A DNA stretch of 30,259 nucleotides from F23-D06 sp963643165 (lineage in GTDB: Bacteria > Bacteroidota > Bacteroidia > Bacteroidales > WCHB1-69), in contig CAVIJD010000029.1 in NCBI GenBank assembly GCA_963643165.1, forward strand, positions 1 to 30,259. The letters run 5' to 3'. Positions 14,543 through 22,639 of this stretch are shown piece by piece. A program made the translations under genes and the position numbers. How positions within the stretch are numbered: position 1 is the first letter of the stretch; each line of letters opens with the position of its first letter. The notes beneath the pieces are model-generated. The model made no database searches, had not been told where the DNA came from, and saw only the letters and a program-made list of their open reading frames with translations.

Positions 14543-15139
14543 ATGGAACAAATAAATATGGTGCTTTTGGGCGCCCCCGGCAGCGGCAAGGGCACGCAGG
14601 CACAACTTATAGCCGACAAGTTCGGTTTTGACCCGGTCTCTACCGGCGAACTCTTCCGCTATGAAATGTCACACCATACCGTCGTGGGCGACAAGGCGCA
14701 CGACATCATCGAACATGGCGGCCTGTGCCCCGACTCGATGACGATGGAGATGCTGCACAACCATATTGTCAAACATCCTGACAGCAAGGGATTTATCTTT
14801 GACGGTGTGCCGCGGACGGTCAGCCAAGCCGAGATGCTCGACAAGGGCGAACTCTTCCGCGACTTGACCATCGACATGGTCGTATATCTCGATGTGAAGA
14901 TGCCCGAGGTGGAAAAACGGATCCTCAACCGCGCCAAACTGCAGAACCGCACCGACGACACGCCCGAAACCGTGAAGGTGCGCGTGGAGAATTTCTTCAA
15001 GCAGACGATGCCGCTGGTGGAATATTACCGCCAACAGGGTAAATTGTTCGTCATTGACGGCATGCACGACGTGGATGCTGTCTTTGCCGATATTTGCAAT
15101 ACCATTGAAACGTACCGCAATGGACGCCGGGGAGCATAA
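14543..15139 (+). CDS. adk: Adenylate kinase
   Basis: It catalyses ATP + AMP = 2 ADP in the cytoplasm. The 198-residue protein has the P-loop 'GAPGSGKGT' (10-18), the AMP-site 'STGELFR' (33-39), 'DGVPRT' (87-92, normally DGFPRT, a conservative change at one position) and a short LID 'RAKLQNRTDDT' without zinc-binding cysteines. This is therefore the short-LID type common in Bacteroidota. Its last 20 bases overlap the start of dxr. Pairing with hpt puts purine salvage and nucleotide phosphorylation on one transcript. Confidence 0.96.
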   Translation: MEQINMVLLGAPGSGKGTQAQLIADKFGFDPVSTGELFRYEMSHHTVVGDKAHDIIEHGGLCPDSMTMEMLHNHIVKHPDSKGFIFDGVPRTVSQAEMLDKGELFRDLTIDMVVYLDVKMPEVEKRILNRAKLQNRTDDTPETVKVRVENFFKQTMPLVEYYRQQGKLFVIDGMHDVDAVFADICNTIETYRNGRRGA

Positions 15140-16286
15140 ACGCAGAATTGCGCTGCTGGGCTCTACAGGCTCTATGGGCAAGCAGTCGCTCGATGTGATC
15201 TCGCAATATCCGGACCTGCTGCAACTGGAGGTCATCGCCGCCAACACTTCCGCCGACTTGCTGATACAGCAGGCGTTGCAATACCGCCCCAATATAGTGG
15301 TGGCGGTGCAGGAACAGGCCTACAAAAAGGTGAAAGAGGCTCTCTCCCAGGAGGATATCAAGGTATTCTGCGGCGAGGAGTCGTTGTGCGATGTGTGTAC
15401 GATGGACTGTGTGGATATGGTGCTTTCGTGCATTGTGGGTGTGGCGGGCCTCCGCCCCGTGCTCTGTGCCATCGAGGGCGGCAAGCAGGTCGCTCTCGCC
15501 AACAAGGAGACACTTGTGGTGGCGGGCGAACTGATGATGCAGAAAGCCAAAGAGCAACGGAAGATGATCTATCCGGTTGACTCCGAACATTCTGCCATCT
15601 TCCAATGCCTTGCCGGCGAACATTTCAACCCTATCGAGAAACTGATACTCACGGCCTCCGGCGGCCCGTTCTTCGGACGCGACAGGGCCTTCCTGGAAAC
15701 AGTGACGGTGGCTGAAGCGCTCAAGCATCCTAATTGGAGCATGGGCCCCAAAGTTACGGTTGACAGCTCGACGCTGATGAACAAAGGGCTGGAGGTGATT
15801 GAGGCCCGCTGGCTGTTTGACGTGCCGATTGACCAAATAGAGGTGGTGGTACACCCGCAGTCGATTGTCCATTCGCTGGTGCAGTTCCGCGACGGCTCCG
15901 TAAAGGCCCAACTGGGCATGCCCGACATGCGGCTTCCGATCCAGTATGCCGTCACTTATCCGTTCAGGCTCGAAAACAGCCTGCCGCGCTTTGAGTTTGC
16001 CAAGTACCCACAACTCACTTTCGCCCAGCCTGACCGACAGACTTTCCCGTGCCTCGACATAGCCTGCGACGCGTCGCGGCAGGGCGGTTGCATGCCCTGT
16101 GTGATGAACGCGGCCAACGAGATCGCCGTGCAATGGTTCCTGCAAGAGAAAATACGCTATGTGGACATCCCGGACGTGATTGCCAAGGCAATGGCGCAAA
16201 CCACATTCTGCAGCCCCGCCACCATAGACGAGTATCTGGACATTGACCGTGAGACGAAACAGCGTATGCTTAAAGAGCGCGCATAA
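15120..16286 (+). CDS. dxr: 1-deoxy-D-xylulose 5-phosphate reductoisomerase
   Basis: This is the second enzyme of the MEP isoprenoid pathway. It converts DXP to 2-C-methyl-D-erythritol 4-phosphate with NADPH. The 388-residue protein has the nucleotide-binding 'LLGSTGSMGKQSLDVI' (12-27), 'ALANKETLVVAGE' (125-137), metal ligands D154, E156 ('PVDSEHSAI') and E225 ('NKGLEVIEA'), and the phosphate-site 'SGGPFFGRD' flexible region. The frame extends upstream to 15054 inside adk. ATG at 15120 is chosen because 'KRRIALLGSTGSMG' then sits at the normal distance from the N-terminus. In many Bacteroidota dxr is followed by rseP, but here rsgA follows. Confidence 0.97.
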   Translation: MDAGEHKRRIALLGSTGSMGKQSLDVISQYPDLLQLEVIAANTSADLLIQQALQYRPNIVVAVQEQAYKKVKEALSQEDIKVFCGEESLCDVCTMDCVDMVLSCIVGVAGLRPVLCAIEGGKQVALANKETLVVAGELMMQKAKEQRKMIYPVDSEHSAIFQCLAGEHFNPIEKLILTASGGPFFGRDRAFLETVTVAEALKHPNWSMGPKVTVDSSTLMNKGLEVIEARWLFDVPIDQIEVVVHPQSIVHSLVQFRDGSVKAQLGMPDMRLPIQYAVTYPFRLENSLPRFEFAKYPQLTFAQPDRQTFPCLDIACDASRQGGCMPCVMNAANEIAVQWFLQEKIRYVDIPDVIAKAMAQTTFCSPATIDEYLDIDRETKQRMLKERA

Positions 16287-16314
16287 TCCCCCTTTGGCAG
16301 AAGATGACAGCGAG

Positions 16315-17247
16315 ATGAAAGGATTGGTGGTAAAGTCAACGGGCAGCTGGTACGACGTGCGTTTCGACGACGGCAGCATGATGCCCTGCCGGCTGCGCGG
16401 GCAGTTCCGCATCAAGGGCATCAAGAACACCAACCCCGTGGTGGTGGGCGATGTGGTGGAGACCGCAGCGGAGTCCGACGGCAGCGGCATCATCACCGAC
16501 ATTGTGCCGCGCCGCAATTTTATCGAAAGAAAGTCAACCAAACTGTCAAAAATCAGCCACGTCATCGCCGCCAACATTGACGTGCTGTTCTTGATGGTGA
16601 CGCTCAAGGAGCCACGGACATCCCCGGGGTTCATCGACCGCTTCCTGGTTTCCGCCGAGGGCTTCCGCATTCCCGTGTGTCTCGTTTTCAACAAGATGGA
16701 CCTGTACTCAGAGTCCGAGAAGGAAATGGTGGCCAAACTGACGCGGCTCTATGCCGGCATCGGCTACGAGACGTTGCACACCTCTATAGTCACTGGCGAG
16801 GGCATCGAGGCGTTGCGCCGCAGGGTAGGGAAGTGCGTCTGCATGTTCGGCGGCCACTCCGGCACGGGCAAAAGCGCCCTCATCAATGCACTTGCCCCGG
16901 AGCTGCAACTCCGAACCGGCGAGATTTCGCGGCAGCACCTCAAAGGACAGCATACCACAACCTTTGCCGAGATGTTTCCGCTGGCCGACGGCTTTGTGGT
17001 GGACACGCCCGGTGTCAAGGAGTTTGGGCTGATACAGTATTCCAAAGAGGAAATCCGCGACTATTTTCCCGAAATCCGCAAGTACAACAACTGCTGCCGC
17101 TTCGACAACTGCATCCATCTGCACGAGCCCGGATGCGCCGTGCGGGAGGCTGTCGAGCAAGGAGTCATCTCGCCATTGAGGTACCAGAACTATCTCTCTA
17201 TCATCGAGGATGATGATATGAAACTGACAGACTGGCAACTTGCTTGA
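16315..17247 (+). CDS. rsgA: Ribosome small subunit-dependent GTPase RsgA
   Basis: This is a circularly permuted GTPase that checks late 30S subunit maturation. The 310-residue protein has an N-terminal OB fold (1-65). G motifs follow in permuted order: G4 'NKMD' (126-129), G1 'GGHSGTGKS' (179-187), G2 near 'GQHTTT' (211-216) and G3 'DTPG' (230-233). A C-terminal zinc site C261-x4-C266-x-H268-x5-C274 comes last. The P-loop threonine replaces the more usual valine (SGVGKS). ATG at 16315 is 28 bases after dxr. The in-frame TTG further upstream would add non-family sequence. It is the last gene of the hpt unit. Confidence 0.97.
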   Translation: MKGLVVKSTGSWYDVRFDDGSMMPCRLRGQFRIKGIKNTNPVVVGDVVETAAESDGSGIITDIVPRRNFIERKSTKLSKISHVIAANIDVLFLMVTLKEPRTSPGFIDRFLVSAEGFRIPVCLVFNKMDLYSESEKEMVAKLTRLYAGIGYETLHTSIVTGEGIEALRRRVGKCVCMFGGHSGTGKSALINALAPELQLRTGEISRQHLKGQHTTTFAEMFPLADGFVVDTPGVKEFGLIQYSKEEIRDYFPEIRKYNNCCRFDNCIHLHEPGCAVREAVEQGVISPLRYQNYLSIIEDDDMKLTDWQLA

Positions 17248-17256
17248 ACCTGTGCC

Positions 17257-17275
17257 GCCGCTCACGGCCTTTTAT
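17257..17275 (+). terminator. Possible weak terminator after rsgA
   Basis: The short stem GCCG/CGGC with loop CTCA is followed by CTTTTATC. The stem is only 4 bp, so termination is uncertain, but its position between rsgA and the next promoter is right. Confidence 0.35.
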
Positions 17276-17321
17276 CACGGTTCTCATTGCTGCAACTTTC
17301 CCGGTATGCCTTATTTTTTCC

Positions 17322-17329
17322 TATTTTTG
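17322..17329 (+). promoter_or_regulatory. Bacteroidota -7 promoter element for the short-chain dehydrogenase gene
   Basis: TATTTTTG followed by CGCCG lies 29 bases before the ATG at 17359. It shows that the longer open frame starting at 17287 is not the real gene start. Confidence 0.7.
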
Positions 17330-17358
17330 CGCCGTTAATAATGCAATGCCCATTTATT

Positions 17359-18114
17359 ATGAATAATGTTTTTATCACAGGTGCCACGAGCGGTTTCGGC
17401 GAAGCAATAGCCAGAACCTTGGCAAAACAGAACATCAAGATGACAATCACCGGCCGCACAGAACAGAAACTGCTGCAAGTGGCCGCCGAAATAGAACAAA
17501 CCACCGGCACGAAAGTGCTGCCGCTGGCTTTCGACGTGAGCGACTATGACGCCTGCGTCAAGGCTATAGCGTCTATGCCCGAAGAATTCAGAGACGTGGA
17601 CGTGCTGGTCAACAATGCCGGCCTCGCAGTGGAACTCAACCCGATACAGGAGGGCGCCATCGAGGACTGGGAACGTATGATCAACACCAACATCAAAGGG
17701 CTGCTCTACATAACCCGGCTGATAAGCCCGGGAATGGTGGAACGCGGCAAAGGACACATCATCAACCTGGGCTCCACCGCCGCCCATGAGGTCTATTACG
17801 GCGGCAACGTCTATTGCGCCACCAAACATGCCGTGAACGCCCTCACCAAAGGCATGCGCACCGACCTGCTCAAGTACGGCATCAAGGTCACGCAGATTTC
17901 TCCGGGCGCTTGCGAGACCAACTTCTCCGTAGTTCGGTTCCACGGCGACAAACAGAAAGCTGACAAGGTGTATGAAGGCTATACGCCGTTAGTGGCTCAA
18001 GACATTGCCGATGTGGTGGAATTTGTGCTCTCACGGCCGCCGCACGTCTGCCTCAACGAGGTCATCATGACTCCTACGGCCCAGTTTAACGGCGTAATCC
18101 ATAAACAGCAGTAG
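17359..18114 (+). CDS. Short-chain dehydrogenase/reductase (YdfG-like)
   Basis: This 251-residue classical SDR has the NADP-type glycine motif 'TGATSGFG' (7-14), 'NNAG' (85-88), catalytic N111, S139 ('NLGSTAA'), and Y152/K156 ('YCATK'). Overall sequence and length resemble E. coli YdfG, an NADP-dependent 3-hydroxy acid / malonic semialdehyde dehydrogenase that also oxidises L-allo-threonine or serine. The exact substrate here is inferred only by resemblance. It is followed 20 bases later by the methyltransferase remnant, so it may share a transcript with the glycosyltransferase genes. Confidence 0.9.
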   Translation: MNNVFITGATSGFGEAIARTLAKQNIKMTITGRTEQKLLQVAAEIEQTTGTKVLPLAFDVSDYDACVKAIASMPEEFRDVDVLVNNAGLAVELNPIQEGAIEDWERMINTNIKGLLYITRLISPGMVERGKGHIINLGSTAAHEVYYGGNVYCATKHAVNALTKGMRTDLLKYGIKVTQISPGACETNFSVVRFHGDKQKADKVYEGYTPLVAQDIADVVEFVLSRPPHVCLNEVIMTPTAQFNGVIHKQQ

Positions 18115-18134
18115 CCCATCAGCACGATTGGACG

Positions 18135-18572
18135 ATGCAGCAGAGACATAAAGACCGGAAACTCTATTTTGACGAGCAGGCTGCCACTACAGAAAAATAC
18201 GTCATCCCCTATATCGCCAAGTACAAAAGCATAGGGTCAGACACATCGGTGCTCGAAATTGGCTGCGGCGAGGGAGGCAATCTGAAGCCTTTTGTGGACT
18301 TTGGATGTCAATGTGTTGCTACAGAGGCTATGGTGAATGCACTGCTCGAGATTAAGGAGACGGGCATTACGCTGGAACGTTTTGAGCGCATCTGCCGCGA
18401 TGAACATTACCGTATTTTGGACAATACTTCTTTTTTCATAAATCCGAACTATGAGGTCAAGTTCCGGCTCAAGCCGAGAAGATGTTTGCCTGTGTTCCGT
18501 GCAATTCCCTATCTGCGTGACCTTTATGTGACCGCCGGCTATTATCTGATTGACAAAAACGACAAAATATGA
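18135..18572 (+). pseudogene. Class I SAM methyltransferase with internal in-frame deletion
   Basis: This 145-residue frame begins as a class I methyltransferase ('VLEIGCGEGGNLKPF', SAM motif I, residues 39-53). Right after 'DFGCQCVA' (about residue 62) it jumps to the C-terminal region 'LLEIKETGITLERFERICR' and 'NPNYEVKFRLKPR'. In full-length homologues as I know them, about 100 residues lie between (motifs II-VI, including the 'D-x-I-x-x-x-DVIEH' strand and the post-II region), which are missing here. The SAM site is therefore incomplete and catalysis unlikely. No stop or frameshift is present. A recent deletion, a real minimal variant or an assembly collapse are all possible. Its stop overlaps the next gene's start (ATGA). 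Confidence 0.7.
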
Positions 18573-19702
18573 AAATTATAATCGTAGGAACGGCCTATCC
18601 CTATCGGGGAGGAATCACGGCCTTTAACGAAAGGCTGGCAAAGGAGTTTGAACGCGAGGGCGACGAGGTGGAAATCTACACTTTCACGTTGCAGTATCCC
18701 GACTTTTTATTCCCGGGCAAGACTCAATATGCGGAAGAGCCCGACCGCAGTGGTTTGACGATCTTACGGAAGGTGAACTCCTGCAATCCATTCAACTGGT
18801 TGAAAGTGGGGCGCGAAATTGCCCGCAAGAAGCCTGACTTGCTGGTGGTTCCGTTTTGGATACCGTATATGGCGCCATGCCTCGGCACGATTATGCGTCT
18901 TGTGCGCCGCAACGGGCACACCCGCACGTGCTCCATCCTCCATAATGTAATCCCGCACGAGCACCGCATCGGCGACAAGGTGTTCGCCCGCTATCTTATC
19001 CGCTCAGCCGACGGGTTCGTGGCCATGTCAAAGCAGGTGCTTGCTGACCTTGCCCTTTTTGACGGGCAGAAGAGGCGCGTTTTCTGCCGCCACCCGATCT
19101 ACGATTATGGTGAGGTCTTGCCAAAGGAAAAAGCCAAGGAGATGCTGTCGCTCTCCCAAGAGGAGAAGTATGTGCTCTTTTTCGGTTTCATCAGAGGGTA
19201 CAAAGGTCTTGACTTGCTGTTAGATGCCTTTGCGGACGAAAGGCTGAAAACGCTCCGTGTCAAGTTGCTGGTGGCCGGCGAGTTTTACGGAGACGCCCGT
19301 CCCTATATGGAGCAGATTGACCGGCTGGGCATCCGCGACCGGCTGGAGTTGCACACCGACTTTATCCCCGACAGCGCCGTAAACCGCTATTTCAGCGCCT
19401 GCGACATTGTGGCACAGCCCTACAAGACGGCCACGCAGAGCGGCGTTACCCAAATTGCGTTCCATTTCGGCAAACCTATGCTGGTGACGGCCGTGGGTGG
19501 CCTGCCCGAGATTGTGGCCGATGGCAAGTTCGGTTATGTCGTACAACCCGACAGCCGCCAAATCGCTGACGCACTGGTGGATTATTTTACAAACAGCCGC
19601 GAAGCCGCCTTTACGGAAGAGACCCTCAAGGAAAAGTCCAAGTACGCATGGCAAAACATGAGCGACGCCGTCAAGACCTGCTGTGAACACGAAGGAAATT
19701 GA
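18569..19702 (+). CDS. GT4-family glycosyltransferase
   Basis: This 377-residue GT-B fold enzyme has the N-terminal 'IVGTAYPYRGGITAFNERLA' type donor-domain opening (glycines 14-15). The second domain includes 'VLFFGFIRGYKGLDLLLDAF' (202-221, with 'FFGFIRGYKG' the key part) and 'TQSGVTQIAFHFGKP' followed by 'VGGLPEIV' (289-316), where NDP-sugar is held. It is a cytoplasmic retaining transferase acting on a membrane or soluble acceptor, probably in surface glycan or lipid glycosylation. Substrate is unknown. It overlaps the methyltransferase remnant by 4 bases. Methyltransferase plus glycosyltransferase pairs suggest a glycan-related pathway, now possibly broken. Confidence 0.88.
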   Translation: MKIIIVGTAYPYRGGITAFNERLAKEFEREGDEVEIYTFTLQYPDFLFPGKTQYAEEPDRSGLTILRKVNSCNPFNWLKVGREIARKKPDLLVVPFWIPYMAPCLGTIMRLVRRNGHTRTCSILHNVIPHEHRIGDKVFARYLIRSADGFVAMSKQVLADLALFDGQKRRVFCRHPIYDYGEVLPKEKAKEMLSLSQEEKYVLFFGFIRGYKGLDLLLDAFADERLKTLRVKLLVAGEFYGDARPYMEQIDRLGIRDRLELHTDFIPDSAVNRYFSACDIVAQPYKTATQSGVTQIAFHFGKPMLVTAVGGLPEIVADGKFGYVVQPDSRQIADALVDYFTNSREAAFTEETLKEKSKYAWQNMSDAVKTCCEHEGN

Positions 19703-19744
19703 AAAAACATCCAAATTCTGTTGCCCCTCCCCGTGAAACGGCAC

Positions 19745-19781
19745 AAAAAAAAGCACTCACGAACAACTTTCGTAAGTGCTT
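19745..19781 (-). terminator. Terminator of the tRNA-Arg/tRNA-Pro transcript
   Basis: Read on the minus strand, AAGCACT..AGTGCTT (7 bp) plus ACGAA/TTCGT (5 bp), separated by one C.A mismatch, form a stem with a 5-base loop. It is followed by eight T. It lies 6 bases beyond the 3' end of tRNA-Arg. Confidence 0.88.
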
Positions 19782-19787
19782 CCGCGG

Positions 19788-19861
19788 TGATTCCGCTGCG
19801 ACTCGAACGCAGAACCTGCTGCTTAGAAGGCAGCTGCTCTATCCAGTTGAGCTACGGAACC
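19788..19861 (-). tRNA. tRNA-Arg (anticodon TCT)
   Basis: The minus strand folds into a full cloverleaf. The acceptor is GGTTCCG/CGGAATC, the D stem GCTC/GAGC, and the anticodon stem GCTGC/GCAGC with loop CTTCTAA (anticodon TCT). The T arm is CTGCG-TTCGAGT-CGCAG, and the discriminator base is A. CCA is not encoded (CCG follows), so it must be added after transcription. It is 19 bases downstream of tRNA-Pro on the same transcript. Confidence 0.95.
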
Positions 19862-19880
19862 GACTTGCTGCTCTCGGCAG

Positions 19881-19955
19881 TCGGGATAGCAAGATTCGAA
19901 CTTGCGACCTCCTGCTCCCAAAGCAGGCGCGATAACCGGACTACGCTATATCCCG
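19881..19955 (-). tRNA. tRNA-Pro (anticodon TGG)
   Basis: The minus-strand cloverleaf has acceptor CGGGATA/TATCCCG and the C1 start typical of bacterial tRNA-Pro. The D stem is GCGT/GCGC, the anticodon stem CCTGC/GCAGG with loop TTTGGGA (anticodon TGG), and the T arm GCAAG-TTCGAAT-CTTGC. The discriminator is A. CCA is not encoded (CTG follows). It is the first of the two tRNAs after the promoter. Confidence 0.95.
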
Positions 19956-19968
19956 TTTCAAGCGAGGG

Positions 19969-19976
19969 CAAAAGTA
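19969..19976 (-). promoter_or_regulatory. Bacteroidota -7 promoter element for the tRNA pair
   Basis: The minus strand reads TACTTTTG followed by CCCTCGC, 13 bases before the 5' end of tRNA-Pro. Confidence 0.72.
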
Positions 19977-20167
19977 CACTTTTTTTCCATTTAATCGGAA
20001 TGTGCCCTCTTTTTTTGAAATGATGTAATTAAATGACGGAATATCAGTGTATTATAAGGCTCAATGTTGGTTTCCCATTGGGATGAAGACCTCAGGAAAG
20101 TCGCTCCTTGCCGGCTCAGAAAGTAAGTTGCCGGTCGGAAATCTGCATCAGTGCAACATAAATTTCT

Positions 20168-20175
20168 TATCTTTG
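20168..20175 (+). promoter_or_regulatory. Bacteroidota -7 promoter element for the GT2 gene
   Basis: TATCTTTG followed by CACGC lies 38 bases before the ATG at 20214. Between the tRNA promoter and this one (19977-20167) I see no gene. Confidence 0.68.
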
Positions 20176-20213
20176 CACGCTTTTTGGTGTTTTTTCAATC
20201 GTGATAGGAGATA

Positions 20214-20966
20214 ATGCTCAAGAACAAGAAAATATGTGTTGTGCTGCCGGCTTACAATGCGGAGCGGACCTTGCCGCAGACGTACGGCGAGATACCGCTC
20301 GGCATCGTTGACGAGGTGGTGCTGGTAGATGACCATTCCACCGACAAGACGATTGAAACCGCACAGGCCCTCGGCATCCGCCACATCATCCGCCACGACG
20401 CGAACAAAGGCTACGGCGCCAACCAGAAAACCTGCTATGGCAAGGCCCTCTCGCTCGGCGCCGACATTGTGGTGATGCTCCATCCCGACTACCAGTACAC
20501 CCCAAGGCTGCTCGAGTCTATGGTGTCGCTCATCGCCAACGGCGTCTATCCCGTGGCGCTCGGCTCCCGCATCCTCGGCAAGGGCGCACTCAAAGGCGGC
20601 ATGCCCCGCTACAAGTACTTTTTCAACCGCTGCCTCACTTTTGCGCAGAATGTCCTGCTTAACCAGAAACTTTCAGAATACCATACAGGTTACCGGGCCT
20701 TCTCCAGCAACGTGCTCCGCAATATCAACTTTATGGCCAACTCCGACGACTTTGTCTTCGACAACCAAATGCTGGCGCAGATTCTCTTTGCCGGATACGA
20801 GATAGCCGAAATCACCTGCCCCACAAAGTATTTTCCGGAAGCGTCGTCCATAAATTTCGCCAATAGTTTCCGGTATGGGCTGGGCGTGATGAAAACCTCT
20901 TTCCAATACCGCCTTCAAAAATGGCATCTGGCTGAATTTGAATTTCTCAGAATTAAACAATCGTAA
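20214..20966 (+). CDS. GT2-family glycosyltransferase (dolichyl-phosphate mannosyltransferase-like)
   Basis: This 250-residue GT-A fold enzyme has 'VVLPAYNAERTL' (9-20), the UDP/GDP-sugar binding 'EVVLVDDHSTDKT' (34-46), 'NKGYGANQKTCYGKAL' (64-79) and a metal-site region 'MLHPDYQY' (88-95). The 'NKGxGAN' pattern is typical of the DPM1/polyprenyl-phosphate glycosyltransferase group. It lacks C-terminal membrane helices, so it would act at the membrane surface without a built-in anchor. A role in charging undecaprenyl phosphate or direct glycan synthesis is inference. Only 33 bases separate it from kamD, with no promoter visible between them. Confidence 0.9.
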   Translation: MLKNKKICVVLPAYNAERTLPQTYGEIPLGIVDEVVLVDDHSTDKTIETAQALGIRHIIRHDANKGYGANQKTCYGKALSLGADIVVMLHPDYQYTPRLLESMVSLIANGVYPVALGSRILGKGALKGGMPRYKYFFNRCLTFAQNVLLNQKLSEYHTGYRAFSSNVLRNINFMANSDDFVFDNQMLAQILFAGYEIAEITCPTKYFPEASSINFANSFRYGLGVMKTSFQYRLQKWHLAEFEFLRIKQS

Positions 20967-20999
20967 CACAGTTCATAACAAAAAAAACAGATATCACCA

Positions 21000-22556
21000 A
21001 TGAATAAAAGTAAATTAGGACTTGACTTTGCGCAGGTGGAAACTGCGAAACAACTGGCCAAGAACATTGCTGGCCAAGTGCAGGAATTTGTGGACTCTTA
21101 TACCACCGTGGCGGTGGAGCGCACCTTGTGCCGTCTTATCGGCATTGACGGCGTTGACGCCAACGGCGTGCCGCTCCCGAACAGGGTGGTCGATTCAGTG
21201 CTCGACAAGGGTGTGCTCGGCCAGGGCGTCCTCTACTTCATCGGGAATGCCGTCATGGAGACGAAGGCAGCCCCGCAGGAGATAGCCGAACGCATCTCGC
21301 GTGACGAACTCGACATTACGGCGCTCAAACTTCATCCGCTTGCCGACATCCAGGCCGCCATCCAGCCTTACATTGACGCCACGCTTGCCCGCATCAAAGG
21401 CAACGTTGCCAAGCGCAATGAGTACCTGTCAACCATCGGCGAGGGCCCTAAACCCTACATCTACGTCATCGTGGCCACCGGCAACATCTACGAGGATGTG
21501 GTGCAAGCACAGGCCGCAGCCCGTCAGGGCGCCGATATCATTGCCGTGATCCGCACTACGGGGCAGAGCCTGCTCGACTATGTGCCCTACGGCGCCACTA
21601 CCGAAGGCTTCGGCGGCACGTTCGCCACGCAGGAGAACTTCCGCATCATGCGCAAGGCCCTCGATGAGGTCGGCGAGGAGGTGGGCCGCTATATCCGCCT
21701 CTGCAACTACTGCTCAGGCCTCTGTATGCCCGAAATCGCCGCCATGGGCGCCCTCGAACGCCTCGATGTGATGCTCAACGATGCCCTCTATGGCATCCTC
21801 TTCCGCGACATCAACCCGCAGCGTACCCTCATTGACCAGTACTTCTCCCGCGTCATCAACGGCTATGCCGGCGTCATCATCAACACGGGCGAGGACAACT
21901 ACCTCACCACCGCAGACGCTGTTGAGGCCGCCCATACGGTGCTGGCTTCTGACCTCATCAACGAACAATTGGCCCTCATGGCCGCCCTGCCCGAAGAACA
22001 AATGGGACTCGGCCACGCTTTTGAGATGGACCCGATGCTCGAAAACGGCTTCCTCCTCGAATTGGCTCAAGCCCAGATGACCCGCGAAATCTTCCCTAAA
22101 GCTACTTTGAAATATATGCCGCCTACAAAGTTCATGACCGGCAACATCTTCAGGGGCCATATCCAGGACGCCCTCTTCAATATGATCGGCATCTGGACCC
22201 ACCAGGGCATCCAACTGCTCGGCATGCCTACCGAGGCTATCCATACCCCGTTCATGAGCGACCGCTACCTCTCTATCGAGAATGCCCGCTATATTTTCAA
22301 CGATATGAAGAGCATCGGCGAAGAGATGGAATTCCGCGAGGACGGCATCTGCCGCAAACGCGCCCACACGGTGCTCAACAACACCATTGAACTGCTGAAG
22401 GAAATTGAAGTCGAGGGACTTTTCACCGCACTCGAAAAAGGCATCTTCGGCGACGTCAAGCGCCCGATGAACGGCGGAAAGGGACTCGCCGGCGTGGTGA
22501 CCAAAGGCGACAACTACTTCAACCCGTTCATTCAACTGATGAAAGACCGGAAGTAA
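21000..22556 (+). CDS. kamD: Lysine 5,6-aminomutase alpha subunit
   Basis: This 518-residue protein is colinear with clostridial KamD as I recall it, including 'RTTGQSLLDYVPYGATTEGF' (185-204), 'LCNYCSGLCMPE' (234-245) and 'NTGEDNYLTTADA'. R185, S190 and S239 correspond to the residues that contact PLP. The enzyme moves the epsilon-amino group of beta-lysine or D-lysine to carbon 5 using adenosylcobalamin and PLP in anaerobic lysine fermentation. The beta subunit KamE supplies the cobalamin-binding domain and the lysine that holds PLP, and normally follows kamD, but here an unrelated gene follows. Around the stop codon a CCGGAA/TTCCGG hairpin (22547-22562) is visible. No other lysine-degradation gene is in the window. 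Confidence 0.96.
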   Translation: MNKSKLGLDFAQVETAKQLAKNIAGQVQEFVDSYTTVAVERTLCRLIGIDGVDANGVPLPNRVVDSVLDKGVLGQGVLYFIGNAVMETKAAPQEIAERISRDELDITALKLHPLADIQAAIQPYIDATLARIKGNVAKRNEYLSTIGEGPKPYIYVIVATGNIYEDVVQAQAAARQGADIIAVIRTTGQSLLDYVPYGATTEGFGGTFATQENFRIMRKALDEVGEEVGRYIRLCNYCSGLCMPEIAAMGALERLDVMLNDALYGILFRDINPQRTLIDQYFSRVINGYAGVIINTGEDNYLTTADAVEAAHTVLASDLINEQLALMAALPEEQMGLGHAFEMDPMLENGFLLELAQAQMTREIFPKATLKYMPPTKFMTGNIFRGHIQDALFNMIGIWTHQGIQLLGMPTEAIHTPFMSDRYLSIENARYIFNDMKSIGEEMEFREDGICRKRAHTVLNNTIELLKEIEVEGLFTALEKGIFGDVKRPMNGGKGLAGVVTKGDNYFNPFIQLMKDRK

Positions 22557-22599
22557 TTCCGGCCTCGGCACACGGGAGATTCCGTTCTTCTATTTTTTG

Positions 22600-22607
22600 T
22601 ATTTTTG
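22600..22607 (+). promoter_or_regulatory. Bacteroidota -7 promoter element for ricT-gldH
   Basis: TATTTTTG followed by CCGTC lies 32 bases before the ATG at 22640. Confidence 0.7.
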
Positions 22608-22639
22608 CCGTCTTTTAATCTCACGCTGAAAGGATATAA

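Noticed and set aside
16243..16314. TTG-initiated extension of rsgA
   Set aside because: It overlaps the end of dxr and adds non-family residues. The ATG at 16315 gives the normal OB-fold start.
15051..16736. 561-codon minus-strand open frame over dxr and rsgA
   Set aside because: It spans two clearly real plus-strand genes and gives non-protein-like sequence.
17287..17358. Upstream extension of the short-chain dehydrogenase
   Set aside because: It contains the promoter element at 17322-17329. 'MNNVFITGATSGFG' at 17359 is the classical SDR start.
19699..20023. Plus-strand open frames with protein-like 'RLERRTCC' sequence
   Set aside because: They are antisense to the two tRNA genes and reflect tRNA sequence, not a protein gene.
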